NCBI GenBank assembly: GCA_013397075.1
Contig: VWZS01004784.1
Span: forward strand, 321,263 to 385,262
Reading direction: 5' to 3'
Source: Rhabdornis inornatus
Lineage: Eukaryota; Chordata; Aves; Passeriformes; Rhabdornithidae
Length of the DNA stretch: 64,000 nucleotides
This document shows positions 24,664 to 36,116 of the stretch, one piece after another. The notes under the pieces are model-generated. The model did no database searches and was not told where the DNA came from. It saw nothing but the letters and a program-made list of their open reading frames with translations. The position numbers were made by a program, and so were the translations under genes. Positions within the stretch are counted from its first letter, which is position 1. Each line of letters begins with the position of its first letter.

Positions 24664-27600
24664 TCACTATATGGTTGTGGGGGGAATAATAGTCTCACCA
24701 CCCATACCTGCTTTTAATGATCCTCATGCCTTTTACTGAACAGACAACACCATTTCTTGTTTTATTTCTTTTGCAGCTCATAGATTTCCCTCCAGTATCC
24801 TGAGCACCAGGAAAGCAGTAGGGACCAAGCAGGAATTTTTAAAGGGTGTAAGGGCTCCCCCCTTGCTCAGAGAATTGCAGAGTGAGCACCAGTGTTCATG
24901 GGGATGGTGTGCTGTGGTACAGTACTCCCCATCCCACCACACTCTCCTGTTTGGCTTGGGCCTGATACCATCTCTTTCAGGTCCAAAGCTCCCTGAAACA
25001 GTGCTCTCCTGCCTGACTGATGTTGAGTACTTCAAAATACCTTGTGTCAGGAGCTCAGGCTAGGAAAAAAACTGTTCATCTCAGGAGAGGCGTCTTGCAA
25101 TCCCTTAAGTTGTTTTTAGGAAAGATGCTGAGAAACCTATTTCTCACTTTGCTTGTTTTTGCTACCTGCCCAAAGGCTGAGAGGGGGGTGAAAATGTCTC
25201 TGAGCCCCAGACACCCAATTTGACTGTTTGTACACTTAAACTGGGAGGTCAGTTCGGCTCTTCAGGGCTTGGAATTGGAACTTCTCAACTCAGTTTTGTC
25301 AGAAGATCAGCTGGCAGGGATATTGTGGTGACTTGACCAGCAGACATGATAGCAAGAATATTGTGGAGATTTGACCCTGGCTGGATGTATTCCAGTACTC
25401 CTTCTGTATAATTAACAATTCCAGCTTTGACTGTGAACTAAAAATAACAGTAAAACACATGGGTGAAGTGAATAAATCTCAGCTAATCAACTGGACAGCA
25501 CTCCATACAGAGGAGGGAAAGAGAGGATTACTAAGCAGTCTTATAGTTTCCATATAATAAAAGCATAAATAAACCATGACATTTTATACTCATGCCTTCA
25601 TGTCCATTAGAGATACAGGAAATAATGCAATTTTCACTGTTAACTACAGCTTTCCTGTCTGTTTGGGACAGTACAAATTATTTTTTAACTGCTGACAGCA
25701 GAAGCACTGTCTAACTTGTCAAAATTTTGTTCTGTGTTTCCTGCTATGTGTTTGATCAGTAACTACTCTGATGGAAGTGGATTACACAGGCCCAGCCACA
25801 CTGTAGGTGTTAGAGCCATCACTTTGTTCCACTGCCTTGCTGTTTGGATGCATTTATGGGCTCAACAGGCTGGCTGTGGATCATTTTATCTCTTGATCCC
25901 TTACTACATTATAAACAACTTCTCCTCTGTGTTAGGATAATAAGAGAAAATAACTACTCAGGGGGTTTGCAAAGAAATCCATGCACCAGTTGTGCTGTAG
26001 GGACTGCAGATGCTCATTAGCACTGCCTGGTGTGGCCTGTGCACTCAGACATGTGGAATCAGGCTGTCTTTTCTTCAGAAAGCCTGGCTAGATCCAGCCT
26101 CAAACTGTACACCTAAAATTCATGGGGTAATCTGAATGACACTAAATACCTCTGCGGGATTCCAGTAGCCTGTCATTTTTTTCTGACACACTAATCTGAT
26201 AGTGAGTGAATAATGTGGGTTATCATTGAATGGAAAAGAGTGGGACAGCCTTAACCCATCAGTTTAAGCTATGGGGGTAACTGAAAACTCTTCTGGAGTA
26301 GTCTGTCATATTGGCCTGTGGTGAATGCCAGTTGAAGGCAGTGCTGAAATGATGGTGGAAAATGTGCTAAAGATGGAGAAAAGTGTGAGGTTTGTTTTAG
26401 CAGTGGGGAAAACCATGGCAGGAATATTTCCAGGGTGTGATAAATACTCCTGGAGTTCAGTTCATCATTAATTCATCATAGTCTTGAGGCTGCTCAGAAA
26501 GTCTTGAAACTGAGGATTGCCAGAAGCTGAAAAACGTTCTCAGGAAATGAAACCTTTTAATTTGTTTGATGCACCAGTTCCCTAAATATTTGTTGGCTAC
26601 TGGCCAGCATCATCCAAGGCAGGTTACTGGGCTGGGACACAACCCTTGTTTCTCTGTTGGGGGCCCAGTGCCCACTGGACACACATCCCGCAAATGAGGC
26701 AGGGATTTTAATGTAATGTAATTGGGTTCCCTGGATCCTGGCACTGCAATTAGCACTTCTGGCTGACTGAGGCAGGTGAAGAGGAGATTCACACAGTCAC
26801 CCACAGCTTCCCTGACAAAAACCAGGCCAGCAGTTCCAGGCTCTGTCGAGTGTTCTGCTGGTGCCATGGATGCCTTCGCAGCAGGCAAAGCTCTCTGGCT
26901 GGCAGCACTCTGCAAGAGACACACACAGCTTCAATGTGTCCAGGTGTAAGGATAGAAATAAAATGATTCCATTCCTCTTCTTCCCTTTACACATTTCTGT
27001 TTCAACTCAGCATTGTCTCTGCTCAATAGCAAGACAGCGTTTTTGCAGATTTTAAAACACTAATCATAGGCAATTATTTCTAAAAAGATTTGCTTGCAGC
27101 AGGCAGACTTTTCTCTTAACTTGAAAGCCTTGCTTTTCTATTCTTCCTTCTGCTAAAAATTATAATAATTTTCTGCCTTGTGTTCCCTACCAGCTGAAAT
27201 ACCTCATCTTCTGACATAGTTTGAATCTAACTAATCTTCAATTGGAAGGTTTTTTTAGAAAAAGAATCTATAGCAATAAAAGCTTTGCCAGCAAACACAG
27301 CAAAGCAAGCAGCCGAAGCAGTTTATGTATATATCTTAAAACATAATTTTGGCCTTTACAAGTCAGCAGTCTTTATTTTCTAAGGTGGTCTTATAAAATG
27401 AAATTAATTTTCCACTCTTAGAATTTCAGAACAAACCAGAGAATGCAGATTTCATGGCATAGACAAAGGACAAATTTACATTCCTTTCCCACAGCTGTTT
27501 ATGATTAGATAAAAACCCCAAGAATCCTGAAACCCATTTAAATCAATAGTTTCTTTCCAACACTTTTACATGAAATATTTCAAAATTTTGGTACAGGACT

Positions 27601-29183
27601 TATTTATTTTCCTATTTTCTTTTAAATTATCAACACTGAAATTCAATATTTCAGTTCAATTCAATTGGCTCAGGATGAATGGTTTAATTATGCCTTAAAT
27701 AAAATGATTCTATAGCTTTCAAAATTGTTCATTGATTTAAAATTCAATTCCTGGTCCATTTCTAAACAGAATGTCAAAGTCCATTTCCTACTCTACCATT
27801 GTTTTTATATAAGCCCTGACTCTAGTTTCTCTGTGTTTCACCTATTGTCTGTTCATCACTTTCCTAGAGTTGTTATCTGCTTTCCTTTCTATGTATTTCT
27901 CATATAATTATTTTTTATATCATAATATTTTGGAAGCTGGCACTGATTCATTCCATAAGCATGGATAATATCTCTTTTTAGAGGATCACAACATCCAGCC
28001 ATGACATATCCTATGGCACACATGAAGTGATGGGATCAGGACACATTCTTTTCTGCAGCTTGGTGACCAGGGATGCATTTAGTTTTGTGGTGATCAAGAC
28101 AGGCATTACCTGCATGCAAACTGGGATCTAAACATACATTTTTGGATCCAGACTTGGAAAACTTCCACTGCTATCTATCAGCTCCTCAGATCTTGCTTGC
28201 TTCTCAGCTATGTGTAATAAACCAAATAATTATTTTAGAAATGTGTGAGTCTCTTACTATACCACCTCTTTGGGGTGAATGTATGGATTGTTGCAATTTA
28301 AAGTGTTGACTGTTACTGTTTAAATTGTACCATTTTCCATCAGATAGGCATATTTTAGTTGTGCAGTGCTATTTGAGATGCCCTTGGGTATTTTGCCTAA
28401 GCCTTATTAGGTCTGGGTATCCTGTAGGCATGTGTAACTTCCCAGCCTTTCCACATATCTTGGATATCCTGGGGAGAGGACATTGGAGTATTTGGGAGGG
28501 CAGTCCTGGAGTGTCAGGGCATACTTGAGGATTTCTGGCAAAGCAGCCAATACTGCATCTTGCTTTCCTTCTTCTGTGCTGAAGCTGCAGGACTGATGGA
28601 CTCTAGGCCATGACCCGTGTTGCTGGCCCTGAAATGCTCCAGATTCCTCCAGGGAAAGGCAAGCCTGGTGCTCCACACTCCAGAATCACACCCCACAGTC
28701 TATAAATGACCCCATTAGTAATGCATCAGTTTTCCTCAGATGTTCCAGATCTAAACAAAGGACTTGGTTTAGACTGAAATAGTTGTCAGGTATCCTCCAC
28801 ACATTGGTTCTTGGGCATCCCCTTACAAGCAGCTTTGCCAAAAAGGGGAAATTGCTGCCTTCTGGCAGGCTGGCTCCTCAATGCTCACTTTTTCTCTGTC
28901 ATTAGAGTGCCAAGAGGATGTGCTGCTCTGAAGCACTCACAGGCTGGAGCACTAAATGAAGGATAGTACTGTGGCTTCTCTTTACAGGGATGTTCAATAG
29001 AGATGAGGTACATATGTAAAAAGGGTCCCTCCATACCCCTTTTTAGCTCTTATATTCTTTCTTTGGCAGCACATTCCCTTTTCTGAGTGTGGAATAAAGT
29101 CCCATCTTCTGCATATATTAAGTTGCAGCTTCTACTTTTAACATGGTTGCTCTCAACGCAAACCAGATTCATAATGAGGCCTG
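24664..29183. other. Unique non-coding sequence
   Basis: No gene or identifiable repeat. Open frames reach 104 codons (26610-26924, minus). The part from 27060 to 28000 is strongly AT-rich. Confidence 0.55.
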
Positions 29184-29282
29184 AGTTTTTTTGGTTTTTA
29201 TTTTTTGAGTTTTTTTTTTTGGTTGTTGTTGTTTGGTTGGTTGGTTTTTTTTTGTTTTGTCTTGTTTTATTTTTTTCCCCCC
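29184..29282. repeat. T-rich low-complexity tract
   Basis: About 100 bp made almost only of T and G, including GTTGTTGTT and GGTTGGTTGGTT units and several T runs, ending in C6. Open frames crossing it give only F/L/V-rich low-complexity protein. Confidence 0.9.
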
Positions 29283-31783
29283 AATAAACTTCCAGTCAAA
29301 CAATTACTGCTGTCATGAACTGAAAATTCCTCTGTAGAATTTGCTTCTGGGGATGCTTTTGGGGGAACTCTTTCCCTCAATGTTCTTAACTTTCCAATGA
29401 AGATAAATAACCACATCTTGCAGCTACAGTTTTTGACTGAGTGACAGGTTGAAAGAAGTTCCCTGTCAGCATTCATAACAGAAAAAGAAGTTGTTCCAAC
29501 AATTCTTAGCAAAACGAACAATCCCTTTTTATACAAAACTATTTTGCTGTCCTACTGCTAAATTACAGCTCAGACTGAGGCCCTGCAGGTTGGTTTCTTA
29601 TCACAAAAGAAAAGGAGTGACCTGAAGCCTGAAGTGTCAGCGTCCCTTATTTTATCTGGATTAATTTTTAAGTCACAACTGCAAGTTGAATCCAAAAAGC
29701 TGGCAGGTGTAATCTTTCTTCTAGAGGTCTCAGTTCCTCAGTTTCTATATCTGAGGAACCACCTTTACACCATGTACAAAACTGTACTTAGAGAAAGAAA
29801 ATTAAAGAGGAAATGTTTGCTGATCTCTAGAGCCACTATCCAAAATCTGTGCATCAAAGAAAGCACTGAAACTGCAAGCTCTTCTGTGGATGCTACTGAG
29901 ATGGAAAGCAAAGGTTATCTGCTGAGTATTCTGCTGTTTCTGGGGTGAGCTGTGTCTCAGCTGCTGCCTGAGAAGGACTCAAAGGGCTTCAGAATCAGGT
30001 GAGAAGCTCTGCCCCCATTTCAGAGCCATGCAGGCAAGATGGGTATGGAGAGCTTCTCATACTCTTCCAGCAGTTGTGAGTAGAAGGTTTGTGCAGATTG
30101 GATCCTTCTGATGGTGGTTGTGACACAACATTCAGAGGGACAGGCACAATGGTGAGAACTGACCCCAGAGAACATCGAGGTTTCGAGAGGGAGGGGTTGA
30201 CCCAAACCAAACCCACTTTACCTTAGCCTTTCCCAAGTTTGGCTGGTGGTGAATTGTACCCCCCAACTGCCCTGAATTGCTCACAAATGCCTGTGTCCTG
30301 TGACATTCCAGTGTTACTGAGCACCCCAGGAAATAGAGGAGCATAACGTGTTGATGTGGGACTGGTTATAGAGAACGGTGAAGTTCTGCATGAATAAGAA
30401 CAAGCAGAACTGAGGCTTGAATGAGGGTTTTGGGGTTTATTTCTATAAACAATTCTGACTAATATGGCTTCTGTAAGTATCAGCAGCTTATATCAAAAGG
30501 GAACTGCTCAACAAAATGTGCTGGAACTTTCACTGGTCAGGCTTGATTTTCTTCCTTGAAGACGTGAGATTGCAAGGGGAGAAAAATGACAACAGAAAGT
30601 GTGCTTTGTGTGTGAGACAAGCAAGATCAACAACAAAACACGCTGAGATACTTTTGGCTTTGGTGTTTCTAATAACACTGATAAAATTTTTGCTGGTGGC
30701 TGTTCGTGCTCAAGAAAACCAAGGATGTGGCCAGAAAAAAAGATGGCATTGGTGATTCCAGGAGAGACTTCACACTTTTTCTTTCTGTATGAATTCCAAT
30801 CTGATTTTGCTACAAAACCTTTTTTCAAGTGTTGTCTGCTGATTCAAGAGTGATGGGGGCACTGCTAGCACTGCCCTGATTTACAAGGGAAGTTCAGCAC
30901 CTGAGAGGAAGGCAGCTTGGAAATGCAGCAGTAGCTAGAAAGGAGCTCATGGAGATCCTTTATTTGGGGATCCAGAAAACTTTTAGAAGTTTTTCAGAAC
31001 TGCCTCTGGACTATCACCTGTAAGAGACTCTTGGGAGGGAAACTAAATTGGTGAGCAGTTGTGTGGGTGAGAGAGCAGGGTGAAGTGATGGGGAGAGGCA
31101 GTGGCTGCTACAGTCCCGTTACAGAGATAAGGGACTTAGTAATTGGATTCCAGGTCCTTGTAAAGGTGGTCAGAAAGTGGAGATGGAACAATGCTAGGTC
31201 TGAATACTTCCAGGGATCCAAGTTTCTTAACTTCGCTGCTTTACTCCCAGGGAGAAGTGCAACTGAAAATCAAAGAAATGCCAGGGAAGCCAGCCACAGA
31301 GCCAGGCTTGACCTCCTGCTAACCAGAGAGGGGATAGCAAGAGGGAGCATAAGTAGAGAGAACCAAGGCAAGTTCACAGAGGCACTACTACCTTTCTTTG
31401 GAGCTTTGAGAGTCTCCCAGGCTAATTATTTGCCTACTGTGGTAATGTCCCATGGGTGTTTTCTGTTCTGGGAGAAGTGATGCCATCCTTCAGAGTGAAT
31501 ATGCCAGTCAATGCTGAGAGATGATAATTATAGTTATGATTAGTTTTGAATTTCTCATTGAATGCTTGGACACATATAGCTAATGAAAAGCAGTATTTTT
31601 TTCCCCAAGGTGGAAGATCTTTTTCATTCTGAAATTTGTAGGCATTTAAGTACATGGGGGACACTGTGTACAGATGAATCACTGACACCCTTTTTACCAC
31701 CATAGATCCAGACATGTCCATCCTTGCATCCATACATAGTCATCAAAAATAATCAGAAATGTATTAAATTAAATAATACAGTT
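29283..31783. other. Unique non-coding sequence
   Basis: No gene is recognised. The 139-codon frame at 31061-31480 (plus) lacks any recognisable domain and a neighbouring splice or promoter context; I consider it chance. Confidence 0.55.
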
Positions 31784-31818
31784 AAAAAAAAAAAAAGAAA
31801 AAAAAAAGAAAGAGAGAA
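31784..31818. repeat. A-rich tract
   Basis: A13, G, A10, G, then AAAGAGAGAAA on the plus strand. It lies about 120 bp upstream of the solo LTR and seems unrelated to it. Confidence 0.9.
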
Positions 31819-31934
31819 ATGGATGCACTAAACACTTCTACTCTTGCAGAATGATAGAATGATTGTATGGTAAATTTTCCAGAAGAGTTATCTGCTCGCT
31901 CTCTCCTGCTGAGCACCAGCCATGGTGCTAAGTC

Positions 31935-31940
31935 CATATT
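31935..31940. repeat. Target-site duplication, left copy
   Basis: CATATT, directly before the TG that starts the LTR. The same six bases directly follow the terminal CA at 32323-32328. Confidence 0.8.
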
Positions 31941-32163
31941 TGTGGACACACACTTGAGAAAGCTAGGAGGATGGCAGCCTGGAAAATCTCCCAGGCCAGA
32001 GCTTCTCAGCTCTGTTCCCAGGTTGATAAGCTGGTTCAGTTTCAGTTAGGGAGAATTTCTCCCAGGATAATAACTTGGTAAAATAGAAAGGAATCAACAA
32101 CAAAGATAGAACACCTGTTTTGGTGCGTGACCAGGCCTGGGAAAGGGGTGTCTTCGCTTTGCA

Positions 32164-32211
32164 CCAATCAACTTTACCCTGTCCTTTGAGTTTCGGGAGA
32201 CTGTACTTAAG
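32164..32211 (+). promoter_or_regulatory. Putative LTR promoter (CCAAT + TATA-like box)
   Basis: CCAAT at 32164-32168 and TACTTAAG at about 32204-32211 lie about 40 bp apart in the U3 part of the LTR. The arrangement matches the core promoter of alpharetrovirus-type LTRs. Activity is not shown. Confidence 0.5.
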
Positions 32212-32225
32212 CACAAGTGTTTCTG

Positions 32226-32231
32226 AATAAA
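32226..32231 (+). terminator. LTR polyadenylation signal AATAAA
   Basis: AATAAA lies 22 bp downstream of the start of the TATA-like box, with a T/C-rich stretch after it. This is the usual position in a short-R LTR. Confidence 0.65.
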
Positions 32232-32322
32232 ATTTTCCTCCTTCCTATTGTGAGAGATGACGATGTAACTGTGTCTTATCTCCGCCGCACCTAAAGGGTT
32301 AATACCCCTTTCCACGGCTACA

Positions 32323-32328
32323 CATATT
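32323..32328. repeat. Target-site duplication, right copy
   Basis: CATATT directly after the terminal CA of the LTR; identical to 31935-31940. Confidence 0.8.
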
Positions 32329-34070
32329 CATTCCAGCAGGCATGAAGATAACAGGTTGGAATTGGCAACAAAGTTTATTTTGGCAGTACTCTGAGTTCTA
32401 TTGTCCATCCCAAAATGAGGCTACTCAGATTTTACCAGACAAAAAGAAAGTGAAAACAAGCACCAAAAAACTGATGTGGCAAGGATCCAGACTGAAGTCC
32501 TGTTCCCTGTTTCTTGCTTCTGCTCACAATCCTTTTTCTGCATACAGTCAGAGTAGTGAGGGCAGTGTCCAGCCACTTCCATGCTGCTTCAGGGACATCT
32601 TTATGCTGAGAAGACATATGGTGGGTTAAATTAGAGAAGATTCTGTTTGGCAGTGGTAATAGGCCTAAGGCAGCTGTTTCTCAAAGAATGTGGGCCACCA
32701 GGTTTTAGAAATCACCCAGTCCAGATCTGTATTACTTGTAGCAATAAGTACTACAAGTATTACTTGAGCTTAGACCCAAGACCAAATACGAGGAAATAGG
32801 ATGGGAGAGTTTTCTCTTTAAGGTTTGTATCACTATTTGAAGATGCTATCCAAGCTGGATACCCAAGACCTTCTCCTTAAAGAACAAAAGGTATGCTTTA
32901 TTTTTACCAGACATGGAAACTTGCAGAAGTTAATGCTCATCCATGCAACTGAGGAGGACAGCTCAGGTCAATCAGTCCATTATGATGGGATTCAAGAAAG
33001 CACACAACCCCTACTTCATCCAAGGCTGCAACTGTTCCTGACATCTCAGAAACAAAATTTAGATACAATATAAAAGGCAAAAAGTCACAGACTGATGTTC
33101 AGGCTTCTCTGGGATTTTTCCTTTGTGATGCCAGGGTTAAGTTTCTTTCATACACACTTGTCTCTGATCTGAGGAAGTTTTATCAAAGGTTGTAAAGGTG
33201 GACGTTGGCCAAACTTTGTTTTGGTAGCTGGATGTTCCTCTTGTCTGTTAGCAAGAGGAGTTGTAGAAAGGTTATTTGCAATGCAGAAAATAAGGGAACT
33301 TACTGATTGAAATAGACTGAGATATCCTTAAACCCATTTTGTATAAAGAGTATTTTTAATTTTGAGATTCATAACTGAAGAATAGTTGCTGCTATAAATG
33401 GCAATGTCTCAAAACACAACCCACCAACTAACCAAATTCCAAAATTCCCAAGTCCTTGGATGTTCATTCAATTGCTTAAGTTAGCTATAAAAATTAAAAC
33501 AATATAGAATATATCTTCATTCTTCAGGTAGTTCTTGGAGCAGTTCTGGGGTGGAGCAAACATGTTGTGCATAATGTTCACTTTTCCTGAAAGGTTATGT
33601 AAACAGATTTTTTTTTAAAAAATCACCAAAGTCACCTGGAAATATTTAGGCTCCAGGCTTCTTTCTGAACACAACTTTATTGGTTTTTGCTGTAGTGTGA
33701 AACAGTAGAGCAAAATTCTCATGTTATCTGCCTCCAACAGATTTACAATATTGCAAGATTAATTATATTAGCTGCATTTCACGACTCACTGCATTTGTAT
33801 TACCATTTCAAAAGCACAATCATTTATCAACAGCAAACTTCAGGGCATTTACTTTCCATGCCCTGGCATTGCAAACTTCAAAGTATGTGAGCTTACCTAT
33901 GAGAGGCATGTGAATGCATGCTCCCTTTCCCAAAGCAGCTTCAATGGTTCCAACCTCCTTCATGGGTTGGACATTATTTTCCTAATTTGGGTATGATTGG
34001 TTGGGTCAGATTCTGGATTCTGATGCCCCTTTTCCACTCAGCTTTTGATACTGTAAATTTTAAGTAATTA
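32329..34070. other. Unique non-coding sequence
   Basis: No gene is recognised; frames are at most 95 codons. A 9-bp perfect stem with a 9-base loop lies at 32733-32759 (TACTTGTAG / CTACAAGTA), and an A/T palindrome at 33606-33624. Confidence 0.55.
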
Positions 34071-34105
34071 TAATAAATAAATAAATATAAAATACAAAAT
34101 AAATA
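34071..34105. repeat. AT-rich, (TAAA)-like simple repeat
   Basis: Imperfect TAAA/AAAT units on the plus strand. Confidence 0.8.
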
Positions 34106-36099
34106 ATGACTGGCTAGATGTGATTTCTGGCTTCTTGTGGGGGTTGTCCTGAGCCACTTCATTTACACCTCTCCCACTGCAAGAGTGCTTTCTGTGGTCT
34201 GTTCTCTACATCTTAGCTCTAATCAGTTCCCAAATAATCCTTTCTGCAATGAGCATCACCTAAATTTCAGCCCGTTTGAAATATATTACCTGCACTTCAA
34301 GATGTTGTATATTCTTTCAAATTCAGACATTTTCTTCTTTCAGGCTTGATCTCTTTCTGCACTCAGGACATAGCAGCATTAGTTTCCAAGGTGCCAGAAG
34401 CATCTACACAGATACTGCTCTGATTTTACAGTAAGCTGCTGCTGAGCTCTGGACTGTCACTGTTACAGATGGCCAGTAATTAAAGCTACCTCAGGTATGT
34501 CCATATTACAAGGATTCTTACCGTGGCTGCAGCTAGCCATGCCCTGAATTTTATCCAGTTTTCTCCTTAGCTGCTCCCACCTAAAAACTTTTAAACATTT
34601 CCAATCCTTTTTTGAGGGCAGGGGGATGAGGGTGCTGTGTGTGCAGCGCTACAGTGCTGGCTGGGAACTGAGCTGGTGGGAGGCTGACAAATTGCACGTT
34701 GTGTTTCTGTGTGACTGGGTCTGGCAGGGTTTGTTATGTCAATGGCAGTGCTGTGTAAATAACAACCTGGCTCTTGAACACCTGTGTGGGAATAAGAAAC
34801 CTCAAAATGGAGATCTGCTGTGGGAAGTGCCAGAAACCCCAATTCACTTCCCTAGTTCCTCTGATCTCTTTGAGTCCTGTGGGAGTTAAAGTTGCCCTGT
34901 GGCTCTTTTTAGAAAGTGATGATTTCCTCTCAGTTGTCACCTCCTTTTCTGGAGAAGGAATTATTCAAAGAGCAGACAGACATACGCTGCCTACCTTTGG
35001 ATACAAACACATGGATTGCCCATCTGCCCACCAAGCAGTCACATGCTCTGCAATTTAAATAAAAGCCACCTGGTACTGGATAAAGTGACAATCCTATACA
35101 ATGATAGTGGGCATAAAAAGTACTGCCTTCCCTTCTATTTTCTACTACATTATGGTTTTGAAAATTCCCATCATTCTGAACAATTCAACAACAACAAAAA
35201 GAAAGATCAGAAGCTGAAGTGGGCTGCACGCTTCAAAAAACACATAAATTACTTCATGTTCATTTTGACAAAGAAGGTGGTTTGGGACTGCAGCGAGTCA
35301 TTTCTGTTGATGAAATTGGCTCACAAGAACCTCAGGCGTGTCATTTTACCTTGTAGAGCATCAGATTTCATTGTAAATAATCACAGTTTCATAGCACTTA
35401 ACTCCTGAGGATAATGATACTAATTTAATGGTAAATCATTTTGAAACCCTGGGGAGCGACATGTACTCTATAAATATATATTGAAGGAAGAAGAAAGCTC
35501 AGGCCTGATGTCCTTTAATAGGCGTGACACCACAACTTCAATTTTACTTCAATTTACATAGATGTTGATTATGTTATGAATACAGTTTTCCATATGTAAT
35601 TTTCCCACACATAGATGAAGAGACATGTATTTTGCCTATGAATGTCATCTTAGCGTCCCATCCCAAAATACATAACAGCTTCACAGCTGTGAGTAGTGCT
35701 ACGTTGCCCAAGACCAGAGTCACCTCAGAACACAAATGTTTACCTGTAATAACTCATTAGGTTGTGGTGGTCAAGAGAGGTCCTGACCTGCACATTGGCA
35801 TACTCTGTTTCTTATATAGAAATTAATTTCAAATTCTGGAAAAGCAGCAAGATGCTGGTAAATGTTATCATTATGCAGAGTCCAAGGAACTAGAGATATG
35901 AGATTCCAGCTGTTCACCACCCTTGTTATTATCGCAGGAAAACCAACTTGGATGGCACACTTGAAGAGTACAGAATCTAAAAAAAAGGGTATATAAGGCT
36001 AACAACTTGTTCTGTTTGGTAAGCCTCTCCTTGGATAGTGCAATTTCATATAAAGGAGGCATTTGAAAGTCCACTGAAATGTTTTCTATCTTAGTTTTC
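34106..36099. other. Unique non-coding sequence
   Basis: No gene is recognised. The 130-codon frame at 35016-35408 (plus) is K/N/F-rich, as expected of translated AT-rich DNA, and has no known motif. Confidence 0.55.
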
Positions 36100-36116
36100 T
36101 TTTTTTTTTTTTTTTT
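36100..36116. repeat. Poly(T) tract
   Basis: About 17 consecutive T (one C just before). No retrocopy body is recognisable on the minus strand next to it. Confidence 0.85.

Larger units (their letters stand above)
31941..32322 (+). mobile_element. ERVK-like solo LTR
   Basis: A 382-bp segment begins TGTGGACACA and ends GGCTACA, so it has the TG...CA ends of retroviral LTRs, and it is bracketed by an exact 6-bp direct repeat (CATATT). A 6-bp duplication is characteristic of class II (ERVK/alpharetrovirus-like) integrases. Inside, in retroviral order, are a CCAAT box (32164), a TATA-like TACTTAAG (about 32204) and AATAAA (32226-32231), leaving a short R and a U5 of roughly 70-90 bp. No internal gag, pol or env sequence flanks it, so it is a solo LTR left by recombination between two LTRs. 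The exact duplication suggests a moderately recent insertion. The family name is inferred from ends and target length, not from a library match. Confidence 0.82.

Noticed and set aside
29184..29282. Open frame rich in F, L and V suggesting a membrane protein
   Set aside because: It is translated T/G-rich low-complexity DNA.
31061..31480. 139-codon plus-strand open frame near the solo LTR
   Set aside because: Considered as a retroviral gene remnant, but it has no gag, pol or env motif and lies outside the LTR target duplications.
35440..35500. TGTACTCTATAAATATATATTG resembling the tail of an old SINE/LINE
   Set aside because: Only a short AT-rich similarity, with no further blocks in order.
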